Shown: positions 1 to 6,906, counted from the stretch's first letter. The stretch: DNA of 11,949 nt from Kiritimatiellia bacterium (GCA_029939545.1 JAOZSS010000064.1:1-11949); one strand, 5' to 3'. The notes: a model not told the origin generated them from the letters alone. Numbers and translations are program-made.

Positions 1-17
1 TCGCTTAGTCGCCTCTC

Positions 18-98
18 TCAACCTTGAACCTCTGAACCTTTGAACCTTGAACCTCTGAACCTCTGAACCTCTGAACCTTTGAACCTTGAACCTCAACC
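18..98. repeat. Degenerate 7-8 bp tandem repeat array (TGAACC core)
   Basis: Nine copies of TGAACC begin at positions 25, 33, 41, 48, 56, 64, 72, 80 and 87, so the spacing is 7 or 8 bases. Units are TGAACCT, TGAACCTC or TGAACCTT. Diverged TCAACC copies close both ends (18 and 93). The 8,8,7 spacing suggests a longer compound unit of about 23 bases that was partly expanded. The array lies downstream of the minus-strand alcohol dehydrogenase operon and codes for nothing visible. It does not look like CRISPR, because there are no unique spacers. Slipped-strand expansion of a short intergenic repeat is the simplest explanation. Confidence 0.9.
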
Positions 99-390
99 GT
101 GGCTATCACACAATATCCAAATGAAATTGTTCGACTCATTTACTCAAAGAATCAAGATTTAAGGAGCTAACAGCCCTACAGGCGCGACCGTGCCAGGCAT
201 GGCGTGCGTTGGGTGTGACGGAACGGCATGATGGTCTTACGCAAGCCTTTCGTAAGCCGCACGCAGTGCGAGCCTACACAGGGAGCATCATCTCACCTCC
301 CGCCCAGCCTCCTCAGCCCCCCCCCGAGCTGCCTACTGTCGCAAATGCCCCCGCTGGTTCCAAGAAGCCAACTATGAGGCGATCGCGCGT
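99..390. other. Non-coding stretch downstream of the alcohol dehydrogenase gene
   Basis: I see no credible gene here. Roughly 100-170 is AT-rich compared with the rest of the window. Two small hairpins follow: CTTACG at 236-241 pairs with CGTAAG at 251-256, and CGCAC at 258-262 pairs with GTGCG at 266-270 around a three-base loop. These could form the 3' end of the minus-strand operon transcript, but neither is followed by a T-run on that strand. A run of nine C bases sits at 317-325. A short reading frame starting at 231 (about 48 codons) has no ribosome binding site and is not called. Confidence 0.6.
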
Positions 391-1506
391 TCAGTTTGCG
401 CTAAACAGACGGTCGAGGATGTCGTTCGCCGCGGAGGCATCGACGTCTCGGGGATTGGCTTTGGTGGAGCCGGAGGCGAGGGTTTCGGTTACGGCGGCGA
501 CGCGGTCTTCAAGTGCTTTGCCTGCGAAGGGATTGGCGATGCGCATGGAGTGGTTCAGGGCTGCGACACGCGCTTCGATGTCGGTGCCGAGACAGGCTTC
601 GAGTTGTGCGTACTTCTCGCTGCAGGCCTCGCGGTTGTAGCGGAGGACGAGAGGGAGGCAGACAGCGCAGACGAGGCCGTGGGCGAAATGGAAGCGGGCT
701 CCGAGCGGATGGGCGAGGCCGTGTACGAGGCCCAGGCGTGCGTTGGAGAGCGCGAGGCCGGCGAGGAAACTGCCTCGCAGGAGCGCTTCACGCGATGCGT
801 CGTCCCCGCCGTTGAAGACTGTTTCGATGCTGTTGTTGATATCCTCGACGGCCTGCAGGGCCAACATGTCGGTCAGGTCAGTCGCGCCTCGGCTCAGGAA
901 TGATTCGACGGCTTGCGTGAACGCATCCATGCCGGACGCCGCGATCAGCGCGGGCGGGCAGGACTTCAGCAGAGCGGGATCGAGAATGACCAGCCGTGCG
1001 GTATGTGATGGGTGGCGAATGGACTTCTTTACGCCTGTATCGTCGTTGGTCAGGACGGACACCATGGTGGCCTCCGAGCCGGTCCCCGCTGTTGCGGGCG
1101 CGGCAACGTACGCCACGTTGGAGGACGGGATCGGTTCACCGTCGTGGTAAGCAACGGTTGGTAGCGGGGCATCGCGCAGGCCGGCGGCCGCCTTGGCCAC
1201 GTCCATAACGCTGCCGCCGCCTACTGCGGCGACCCAATCGACCGGATTCTTGCACAACACCTCGCGCAGGGCGTCCACGTGCGCCAGTGTCGGCTCGCCT
1301 CCGGGATGCTGCCAGGTGCCAACCTCTGCTCCGTCGGGTTTCGCGGCGAGAATCCTGTCGAGTGTTCCGCCTGCGACTAGCGACCCGCCGTGCACCAATA
1401 CGCCGCGCTTCCCGAAGGCGGCGCATTCCGCCAGCAGGTCTGCGACCTGCCCTACCCCCGAGACGGTTCGCATCGGGAAGAGCAGACTGGCAGGCAGGAC
1501 GTTCAT
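391..1506 (-). CDS. Iron-containing (group III) alcohol dehydrogenase
   Basis: The 371-residue product has the length and layout of the Fe-type alcohol dehydrogenases, cytosolic NAD(P)-dependent oxidoreductases that interconvert alcohols and aldehydes or ketones. The N-terminal dinucleotide-binding half carries GGGSVMD at 96-102 and TAGTGSE at 139-145. The helical metal-binding half follows. Expected metal ligands are D194, H262 (in VHGLAHPLG) and H276 (in FAHG). The fourth, normally His in a DxxxH motif, is Q198 here (GMDAFTQAVES). I believe Gln occurs at this place in some subfamilies, so activity is not excluded, but the metal may differ from iron. The ATG start follows a GGGGAG ribosome site inside the end of the cupin gene, with two bases between the genes, so the pair is surely one operon. 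Substrate cannot be read from sequence; butanol-, lactaldehyde- or phosphonoacetaldehyde-type reductases are all possible. Confidence 0.93.
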   Translation of the reverse strand: MNVLPASLLFPMRTVSGVGQVADLLAECAAFGKRGVLVHGGSLVAGGTLDRILAAKPDGAEVGTWQHPGGEPTLAHVDALREVLCKNPVDWVAAVGGGSVMDVAKAAAGLRDAPLPTVAYHDGEPIPSSNVAYVAAPATAGTGSEATMVSVLTNDDTGVKKSIRHPSHTARLVILDPALLKSCPPALIAASGMDAFTQAVESFLSRGATDLTDMLALQAVEDINNSIETVFNGGDDASREALLRGSFLAGLALSNARLGLVHGLAHPLGARFHFAHGLVCAVCLPLVLRYNREACSEKYAQLEACLGTDIEARVAALNHSMRIANPFAGKALEDRVAAVTETLASGSTKANPRDVDASAANDILDRLFSAN

Positions 1507-1508
1507 GC

Positions 1509-1862
1509 TTACTCCCCGTACATCACGATGACGGCGATTAGAGAGAGCGGTTCGTTGCCGTCGTTGCGTATGGTGTGCGTCTCACCGTTGCCGGTCAGAA
1601 TGGCATCGCCCATGGAAACGCGTTCTTCGCCGCTTCCATCATCGATAAGTCCGGAGCCGCTGGTGATAATGTAGACCTCATCTTCGCGCAGGTGTTGATG
1701 GGAGCCAATGCTCGCCCCGGGCGGGAGAATGAGTTCGGCACAGAGTCGTGTGTTGGCGTTCCATTCGTCGCGTTTGAAGAAATGCCTTATTTCAACACTG
1801 CCCTCGCCGCCGCGCATAGCCTCGCGCACTTCACTCGTTCGATCTGCTGCTTTACGGATCAT
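1509..1862 (-). CDS. Small single-domain cupin protein
   Basis: This is a 117-residue protein beginning MIRKAADRTSEVREAM. It has both cupin motifs. Motif 1 (49-69) contains H55, H57 and E62; motif 2 (85-100) contains H96. These four residues are the usual metal ligands, so a metal-binding beta-barrel is expected. The family includes sugar isomerase-like, dioxygenase-like and purely ligand-binding members, and nothing here picks one. An upstream in-frame ATG at 1961 would add 33 residues, but the start at 1862 is preferred: it has a strong GGAGGGAG ribosome site about 6-8 bases ahead, and the cupin homologues I recall begin at MIRK. It is the first gene of the operon with the alcohol dehydrogenase, which suggests a linked step on the same compound or a sensing role. 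That link is inference. Confidence 0.9.
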   Translation of the reverse strand: MIRKAADRTSEVREAMRGGEGSVEIRHFFKRDEWNANTRLCAELILPPGASIGSHQHLREDEVYIITSGSGLIDDGSGEERVSMGDAILTGNGETHTIRNDGNEPLSLIAVIVMYGE

Positions 1863-1980
1863 GGCTTCTCCCTCCACCGTAAGTCCGAAGTACTGAATAA
1901 CGAAAAGGGTCTTCCGAAGAATCTGTGGGTAGAAATGGGGACTATACTGCCCGGCAGGCAAGATCTTTTCAATGACTAGC

Positions 1981-1992
1981 CAAATATATTTG
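1981..1992. promoter_or_regulatory. 12-bp perfect palindrome, possible operator
   Basis: CAAATATATTTG is perfectly self-complementary and lies in the most AT-rich part of the window, about 35 bases upstream of the possible cupin -10 element. It could be a repressor or activator site for the cupin/dehydrogenase operon. AT-rich palindromes also arise by chance, and no regulator gene is nearby, so this is weak. Confidence 0.25.
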
Positions 1993-2055
1993 AAATTTCT
2001 TGGTTGAGCAGCACGGGTTGATCAATTGACGTCTCAGGTAGTGCCCGGAGTTAAG

Positions 2056-2075
2056 GGTTCAAGGTTCACGGTTCT
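2056..2075. repeat. Inverted, degenerate copies of the left-edge TGAACC repeat
   Basis: GGTTCA, AGGTTCA and CGGTTCT run head to tail here. On the minus strand they read AGAACCG, TGAACCT, TGAACC, the same 7-base unit as the array at 18-98 but in opposite orientation. The two sites lie on either side of the cupin/alcohol dehydrogenase operon. Confidence 0.6.
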
Positions 2076-2181
2076 CAGCGATTCTCATTTTGGCGGTTTT
2101 GGATACTGTGGACATCTTCGCAGATAGCGGGGTGAGCTGAAGGGGCCATACTGAGAACTGCTGCACGGTTCTGTGTCGCCC

Positions 2182-2193
2182 TTGACATATACC
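2182..2193 (+). promoter_or_regulatory. Possible promoter element upstream of the DUF3127 gene
   Basis: TTGACA at 2182-2187 is a perfect sigma-70 -35 hexamer 58 bases ahead of the start codon. No good -10 lies 16-18 bases downstream; the sequence there is CA-rich. TATACC at 2188-2193 could instead be a -10 with a poor -35. A dyad at 2154-2172 sits immediately upstream. Confidence 0.3.
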
Positions 2194-2245
2194 CCAAATC
2201 TGCACACACTCCCACACTCAGAAACACACGCACAGGAGTTGAGCG

Positions 2246-2623
2246 ATGGCAGCATATGAAATGACGGGGTTGGTCAAGGTGATGATGGACGAGGTCACGT
2301 TTCCGAGTGGCTTCAACAAGCGTGAGTTCGTGGTGACGACGGAGGACGACCGTTATCCACAGGACATCAAGTTTGAGTGCGTGAAGGATAAGACCGCCAT
2401 GCTCAACGATGTCCAGGTGGGTCAGCGCGTAAAGGTCACCTTCGACCTGCGCGGTAACGAGCACGACGGCCGCTACTACACCAACCTCTCTGCCTGGCGC
2501 CTCGAACCCGCAGGCGAAGCCACAGCAGTTGGGGAAGCCGCAGCGGCAGGCGACGAGGTTCCCCCGGTGGACACTGATTCACTCGTCCCCGAAGATTTGG
2601 ATAGCGACGCACCGCCGTTCTAG
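2246..2623 (+). CDS. DUF3127-family protein with SSB-like acidic C-terminus
   Basis: The 125-residue protein matches the DUF3127 pattern I know from Bacteroidetes and relatives: KREFVVTTEDDRYPQDIKFE at 25-44, an early-strand VGQRVKVTFDLRG at 58-70, and GRYYTNLSAWRLE at 75-87. This family is predicted to adopt an OB-fold and is often linked with single-stranded DNA binding, but I know of no proven function. After residue 88 comes an Ala/Gly/Glu/Pro-rich linker, then the acidic end EDLDSDAPPF. That resembles the DDDIPF tip by which bacterial SSB recruits repair and replication proteins. The ATG has a good AGGAG site seven bases upstream. The gene stands alone and faces fusA tail to tail, 40 bases apart. 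A role as an SSB-like accessory is inference. Confidence 0.85.
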   Translation: MAAYEMTGLVKVMMDEVTFPSGFNKREFVVTTEDDRYPQDIKFECVKDKTAMLNDVQVGQRVKVTFDLRGNEHDGRYYTNLSAWRLEPAGEATAVGEAAAAGDEVPPVDTDSLVPEDLDSDAPPF

Positions 2624-2660
2624 CGGCCGGATCTCGCATCACGTATGGCACATAGGCCGC
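2623..2660. terminator. Weak inverted repeat between convergent DUF3127 and fusA genes
   Basis: GCGGCC at 2623-2628 can pair with GGCCGC at 2655-2660 around a 26-base loop. It is the only structure seen in the 40 bases between these convergent genes and would lie at both 3' ends. There is no T-run on either strand, so a classical intrinsic terminator is not supported. Confidence 0.2.
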
Positions 2661-2663
2661 CCG

Positions 2664-4757
2664 TTACTTGACTTTGTTCGCTTCGCGGCGCTTCTTGATG
2701 ATCGCTTCCGCGATGGAGAACGGGACGGCTTCGTAGCGTTCGAAGTGCATGGTGAAGTTGCCACGTCCCTGGGTGACGGTGCGGATCGCGTTCGAGTAGC
2801 CGAACATCTCACTCAGCGGGACACGGCCCTCAACCACGCGGATGCCGCCGGGCTGTTCGCTCATCGACTCAATACGACCGCGGCGCTGACAGATCGACCC
2901 CGTGACCGACCCCATGTAGTCCTCGGGTGCCGATACCTCGACCAACATGATCGGCTCAAGCAGCTCGGGGTGGCCCTGCATGAACATGTTGCGGAAGCAA
3001 ACCCGCGCCGCCTCTGTGAAAGCGAACTCGCTGGAGTCGACATCGTGCGATGAACCATCGAACACCGTGACCTTCATATCCACGACGGGATAGCCGGCAA
3101 ACGGACCGCTCGCCATGGCCTTGATAACGCCCTTCTCGACGGCCGTGATGTACTCGGACGGAATGTTGCCGCCCTTGACCTCGTTCTCGAAAGAGAAGCC
3201 CTGCCCCGGTTCCACCGGCTCCAGGCGAAGGTGCACGTGGCCATATTGGCCGCGGCCACCGGACTGCTTGGAATGCTTGTACTGTCCCTCGAGCGCTATC
3301 GTGGCCGTTTCGCGATAAGCCACCTCGGGTCGGCCGACATCGGCCACCACGCTGAACTCGCGCTTGAGCCGCTCAACCAGGACTTCCAGGTGAAGTTCGC
3401 CCATACCGGCGATGATCGTCTCGGACGTTTCGTCGTCGAATCCGACGGTGAAGGTCGGGTCTTCCTCGGCCAGGGCATGGAGGGCCGCACCCATCTTATC
3501 GTTGTCTTGGCGCGTGGCCGGCTTGATGCTGATCGACATAACCGGCGCGGGAAACTCGATACTGTCGAGCATCACCGGGTGATCCTTCATGCAGATCGTG
3601 TCGCCGGTGCGGGTCTGTGACAAGCCCACCACCGCAATGATGTCACCGCACATGGCGCGTTCCAGGGCCTGCTGGCGGTTGGCGTGCATGCGAATGATGC
3701 GCCCGATGCGCTGCGTCTTGTCTTGCGTGCTGTTATACACCGTTGTGCCTGACTCGATCGCACCCGAGTAGATACGCATGAAGACGAGTTTGCCCATGTG
3801 CTTGTCCGCCACCACCTTGAACGCCATTGCCGCGAAGATTTCATCATCGTTGGCATGCAGTTCTGTTTTGCCATCATCGTGGGCATGGATGATCGGCGGA
3901 ATATCCTCGGGTGACGGCAGGAAATCAACAATACCGTCCAGCAGCCGCTGCACGCCCTTGTTTTTGAAGGCGGAACCGCAATAGGCCGGGATAACGCGAC
4001 GATCGACCGTGGCATGGCGAATGATCTTACGAATCTCTTCTTCGCTCAGATCGCCGGTCTCGAGAAACTTCTCCAACAGATCGTCGTCGCCCTGCTCCGC
4101 GCACTTTTCAACAAGGTTGGCGCGCCACGTCTTGGCCTCCTCGATCCGATCGGCCGGGATATTCTCCTCGTGGTAGGTCGCACCCATATCCTCGTCGCTG
4201 TAGTAAACGGCCCGCATGGTGACAAGGTCGATCACGCCTTCGAACTTGTCCTCAGCGCCGATCGGCACCACCATCGGTACCGCGTTGGCCCCGAGGATGT
4301 TTTGAATGCTCTCGACGACGCCGAAGAAGTCCGCACCCGTACGGTCCATCTTGTTGACGAACGCCAACTTCGGTACGCTGTACTTCTCGCTCTGACGCCA
4401 CACCTGCTCGGACTGCGGCTGCACGCCGCCCACGGCACAGAACAGCGCCACGGCACCATCCAGCACACGGAGACTGCGCTCCACCTCAGCCGTAAAGTCC
4501 ACGTGCCCCGGGGTGTCGATCAGCGTGATCTGGTGGTCGCGCCAGCTCGTGGTGGTGGCGGCGGAGGTAATCGTGATGCCACGTTCCTGCTCCTGGTCCA
4601 TCCAGTCCATGATCGCGGCACCGTCATGCACCTCGCCGATCTTATGGGTCTTGCCCGAATAAAAAAGAATGCGCTCGCTCACCGTGGTCTTGCCCGCGTC
4701 GATGTGGGCCATGATCCCGATGTTGCGTATCTGGCTAAGTGGTACGTCCCGTTTCAT
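2664..4757 (-). CDS. fusA: Translation elongation factor G
   Basis: The 697-residue product is a full-length EF-G, the GTPase that drives tRNA and mRNA translocation on the ribosome and helps recycle ribosomes with RRF. The GTPase motifs are intact: AHIDAGKT at 17-24 (P-loop), RGITIT at 59-64 (switch I), DTPGH at 81-85 with catalytic His85, and NKMD at 135-138. Domain II, the EFG III and domain IV segments (including GGNIPSEYI) and the C-terminal EFG_C segment (RRGRIESMSEQPGG) follow in order. The switch I region resembles ordinary EF-G rather than the tetracycline-resistance or mitochondrial-type paralogues. The ATG follows an AGGAG six bases upstream. It stands alone instead of in an rpsL-rpsG-fusA-tuf operon, so a second EF-G gene elsewhere is possible. 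Confidence 0.97.
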   Translation of the reverse strand: MKRDVPLSQIRNIGIMAHIDAGKTTVSERILFYSGKTHKIGEVHDGAAIMDWMDQEQERGITITSAATTTSWRDHQITLIDTPGHVDFTAEVERSLRVLDGAVALFCAVGGVQPQSEQVWRQSEKYSVPKLAFVNKMDRTGADFFGVVESIQNILGANAVPMVVPIGAEDKFEGVIDLVTMRAVYYSDEDMGATYHEENIPADRIEEAKTWRANLVEKCAEQGDDDLLEKFLETGDLSEEEIRKIIRHATVDRRVIPAYCGSAFKNKGVQRLLDGIVDFLPSPEDIPPIIHAHDDGKTELHANDDEIFAAMAFKVVADKHMGKLVFMRIYSGAIESGTTVYNSTQDKTQRIGRIIRMHANRQQALERAMCGDIIAVVGLSQTRTGDTICMKDHPVMLDSIEFPAPVMSISIKPATRQDNDKMGAALHALAEEDPTFTVGFDDETSETIIAGMGELHLEVLVERLKREFSVVADVGRPEVAYRETATIALEGQYKHSKQSGGRGQYGHVHLRLEPVEPGQGFSFENEVKGGNIPSEYITAVEKGVIKAMASGPFAGYPVVDMKVTVFDGSSHDVDSSEFAFTEAARVCFRNMFMQGHPELLEPIMLVEVSAPEDYMGSVTGSICQRRGRIESMSEQPGGIRVVEGRVPLSEMFGYSNAIRTVTQGRGNFTMHFERYEAVPFSIAEAIIKKRREANKVK

Positions 4758-4810
4758 GATCTGCTCCTGACTTCCTCTGTCTCGTTTCCCCGGTAAATGA
4801 AAAGCGCGGA

Positions 4811-4839
4811 ACTATGGACTCCTCGCCCCATAAGTGCAA
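4811..4839 (-). promoter_or_regulatory. Possible fusA promoter
   Basis: On the minus strand TTGCAC (4834-4839) and CATAGT (4811-4816) are separated by exactly 17 bases, placing transcription about 50 bases ahead of the fusA start. Both hexamers deviate from sigma-70 consensus (3/6 and 4/6), so this is only a candidate. Confidence 0.25.
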
Positions 4840-4852
4840 GCCCGTTCTACGC

Positions 4853-4881
4853 TTGACTACAGTCCGCCTGCGCCGGACACT
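4853..4881 (+). promoter_or_regulatory. Possible promoter of the acetyltransferase gene
   Basis: TTGACT (4853-4858) is a good -35 and is followed after 17 bases by GACACT (4876-4881), a poor -10. The start codon is 28 bases further on. With the fusA candidate it would form a compact divergent promoter region. Confidence 0.25.
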
Positions 4882-4909
4882 CTCCACGATTCAACTTTCG
4901 GGAAGGACT

Positions 4910-5404
4910 ATGACCGACAACTATACTATTCGACCGGCCGAATTCAGGGATGCAGAGCAGATTTTCGGGTTGATCAAAGCCTATCCCGATGAGCTGCTGG
5001 GCCGCCCTATTGGCGATATCGTGCAGAATATCGACCGCTTTCTCGTAGCCGAGTTCGATGGTGCCATCGTGGGCACGGTCTCGTGGCATGTGCTACCCGA
5101 GATCGGGGCCCCACGCCACCCCTTTATCGAAATCAAGTCGCTGGCGGTCGCGAAAAGCTGCCAGGGCCAGGGCCTGGGCCGCGAGCTCGTCAATCGCGCG
5201 ATCCAGCGTGTGACGCCGATGCACCCAGCCCGTATCATCGCACTCACGTTCACCCCGCCCTTCTTCAAGGCGCTGGGCTTTGTGGAGGTGCCTAAGGAGC
5301 AGCTCATGCACAAGATCTACACAGGCTGCATGAGTTGCACGAAATACGACTCCCCGTTCACCTGTCCGGAAGTCGCCATGGCCCTCGACCTGCCTGCGAC
5401 CTGA
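4910..5404 (+). CDS. GNAT acetyltransferase, stand-alone N-acetylglutamate synthase (ArgA-like) type
   Basis: The 164-residue protein is one GNAT domain. The acetyl-CoA pyrophosphate loop is Q85-x-x-G88-x-G90, preceded by the strand IEIKSLAV at 73-80. The C-terminal pattern, FFKALGF then HKIYTGCMSC and EVAMALDL, matches the short single-domain amino-acid N-acetyltransferases that make N-acetylglutamate in bacteria lacking the kinase-like ArgA domain. That type has a Cys pair near the end; here C140, C143 and C152 are present. The likely reaction is acetyl-CoA plus glutamate to N-acetylglutamate, the first step of arginine synthesis, but no arg gene is nearby and another amine acceptor is possible. 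The start at 4910 with GGAAGG just upstream fits the GNAT fold start; an in-frame ATG at 4814 would add 32 residues unlike the family. Its TGA directly abuts the stop of the convergent gene. Confidence 0.82.
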   Translation: MTDNYTIRPAEFRDAEQIFGLIKAYPDELLGRPIGDIVQNIDRFLVAEFDGAIVGTVSWHVLPEIGAPRHPFIEIKSLAVAKSCQGQGLGRELVNRAIQRVTPMHPARIIALTFTPPFFKALGFVEVPKEQLMHKIYTGCMSCTKYDSPFTCPEVAMALDLPAT

Positions 5405-6886
5405 TCAGGCCGACACCATCAGCTCCTGAATCTGGATGTGACCGACTGACGTCTCAAGTCCGCTGTCCACCTTCTGCACCAGCTCCGCCACAGCGGGGTC
5501 CAGCGCATCCAGGCCCAGCTCTTCAGGCGGGCTGCCATGCCGCATGATGGCATCCATCACGTCTTTTACCGACAGGTCGGTTGGCGATTGACGCAACACG
5601 TAGCATCCCTGTGCGTCGCTCAGTTCGCCCATGATGCCAGCCTGGGACAGCTCGTTAACCACGCCGTTCACGAAACGCACCGGTACGCGATGCCCATGCG
5701 CGTAGGATTCCACGTCAAACGGCGTCGCCTCCTTGCGGTGCATTGTCCGCGCCGCTTCAACCACCAGTGAAAGCGCCAACATGGCCCGGGACTGAAGGCT
5801 GGCCGAACGCGCCGAACGCTCCATCCGGTAGGTGCTGCAGTGTTGCACGGCAAAGGCCACCTCGGCCCCGAACAGGACAATCTCCCAGCTCACGTAGACC
5901 CACGCCAGCACGATCGGCACCGTGGCGAAGCTTCCGTATATACGCCCATACCGCGCCGCCCCCACCTGGAGCCGTGCACAGACCAACATCCATGCGATAA
6001 AGAGTAACGAACTGACCAACCCCCCTGTCAAGCCCGGCCAGAGGCGCACGCGTGTGTTGGGCATGAACATGATAATGAATCCGAAGGTGAGCGTGCTCAT
6101 CACGATTACCATCAGGTTCCTGAGAAAACCGGACCCCATGAACGTGCGCACCATCTCGGCACCGGAATCGTCCAGGAAGCGCGTGGCAAAATCTACAACC
6201 GGCAGCGACGAAGCCAGCAGTATGAGAAACGGCAGAATAAACAGTACGCTCAGGTAATCCGTAAACTTTCGCCAGAGCGCTCGGCCCTGTGTAATACCCC
6301 ACACGCGGTTGAACGAACCCTCGATCTGCCCCAGCACGGCCACCACCATCCAGATCAGGACACCGAGACCCACGCCGCCGAGTGCGGCGAAGCTGATGTT
6401 CTCGACCTTCTCGAAACCGACTTCCACGAGCCGATCGATCTCTCTCGCAATCGAACCGTCATCATTCAGTGGCTCGGGCGACACGGAGGAGGCGACCGCC
6501 TGCGTGCCCGCCGCATCAGTCGGTGCAGGCACGACCAACTCGGTGCGCTTCTGCTCAAACCGGGCGGTCCACTCCGAGACCACGCCCCGAATCTTGTCTT
6601 GGGCCACATCCTCGTTTCCCAGCCCGCGCGCGAGGGCAAGCGAGAGTGCAAGGACCGGCACGATGGCCATGAGCGTGTTAAATGTCAGCGCCGCAGCATG
6701 AATGGGGCATTCATCGGCCTTGAACCCGCGAAACACCAGGGAGATGACGCGTATGACACGGACCCCTACGCCGTGAGCGCCCTCCATCGAGCCCACGTCA
6801 AGATCCCATACATCCTCGGTCGCAAACCGCCACGCCCGCTTCAGACCGTTCCGGAACTCGGCCAGGATCTTCGTCAATCCGCTCAT
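5405..6886 (-). CDS. YihY/RNase BN-family inner-membrane protein
   Basis: The 493-residue protein belongs to the YihY/virulence factor BrkB family. About six membrane segments are visible: roughly 63-88, 167-189, 211-233, 255-277, 286-305 and 320-345. Family signatures include ALTFNTLMAIVPVLALSLAL at 66-85, FNRVWG at 192-197 and YGSFATVPIVLAWVYVSW at 317-334. It is long for the family: a hydrophilic segment lies between the first two membrane helices (about 100-165), and about 145 residues follow the last one, with a possible winged-helix-like portion. The old RNase BN name is wrong for this family; its biochemical role is unsettled. I chose the ATG at 6886, with GGAGG just upstream and 20 bases after the rfbB stop. 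An ATG at 6985 would overlap rfbB by 79 bases. It is co-transcribed behind rfbB. Confidence 0.88.
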   Translation of the reverse strand: MSGLTKILAEFRNGLKRAWRFATEDVWDLDVGSMEGAHGVGVRVIRVISLVFRGFKADECPIHAAALTFNTLMAIVPVLALSLALARGLGNEDVAQDKIRGVVSEWTARFEQKRTELVVPAPTDAAGTQAVASSVSPEPLNDDGSIAREIDRLVEVGFEKVENISFAALGGVGLGVLIWMVVAVLGQIEGSFNRVWGITQGRALWRKFTDYLSVLFILPFLILLASSLPVVDFATRFLDDSGAEMVRTFMGSGFLRNLMVIVMSTLTFGFIIMFMPNTRVRLWPGLTGGLVSSLLFIAWMLVCARLQVGAARYGRIYGSFATVPIVLAWVYVSWEIVLFGAEVAFAVQHCSTYRMERSARSASLQSRAMLALSLVVEAARTMHRKEATPFDVESYAHGHRVPVRFVNGVVNELSQAGIMGELSDAQGCYVLRQSPTDLSVKDVMDAIMRHGSPPEELGLDALDPAVAELVQKVDSGLETSVGHIQIQELMVSA

Positions 6887-6906
6887 CGCTCCTCCGTTCT
6901 CGCTCG

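Larger units (their letters stand above)
1863..2245. other. Divergent intergenic region between cupin and DUF3127 genes
   Basis: This 383-base region has no gene. It separates two divergent units and should hold both promoters. It contains an AT-rich segment near 1961-2002 with a perfect 12-bp palindrome, an 8-bp palindrome TTGATCAA at 2018-2025, three inverted copies of the left-edge repeat (2056-2075), and a dyad AGAAC/GTTCT at 2154-2158 and 2168-2172 just ahead of the TTGACA at 2182. For the cupin gene, ACTATA at 1941-1946 reads TATAGT on the minus strand and is a fair -10, but no good -35 lies at the right distance. Confidence 0.55.

Noticed and set aside
18..98. CRISPR array
   Set aside because: Units are only 7-8 bases with no spacers, and no cas gene is near.
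1..390. tRNA or other structured RNA gene in the left intergenic region
   Set aside because: No T-loop GGTTCGAATCC-like sequence or cloverleaf could be built; only two short hairpins.
209..640. 143-codon plus-strand open frame spanning the left intergenic region and the ADH 3' end
   Set aside because: No ribosome site or known motif, and two thirds of it is antisense to the dehydrogenase gene.
391..1862. Phosphonate or ectoine biosynthesis cassette from the cupin plus Fe-ADH pair
   Set aside because: No phosphoenolpyruvate mutase, decarboxylase or ect gene is present, and the cupin has no feature specific to ectoine synthase or a phosphonate dioxygenase.
2154..2172. LexA (SOS) box from the AGAAC/GTTCT dyad ahead of the DUF3127 gene
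   Set aside because: The nine-base spacer does not fit known LexA box spacing; kept only as an unspecified dyad.
4014..4796. 260-codon plus-strand open frame opposite fusA
   Set aside because: It lies fully antisense to well-supported EF-G coding sequence, has no recognisable domain and reflects GC-rich codon usage of the other strand.
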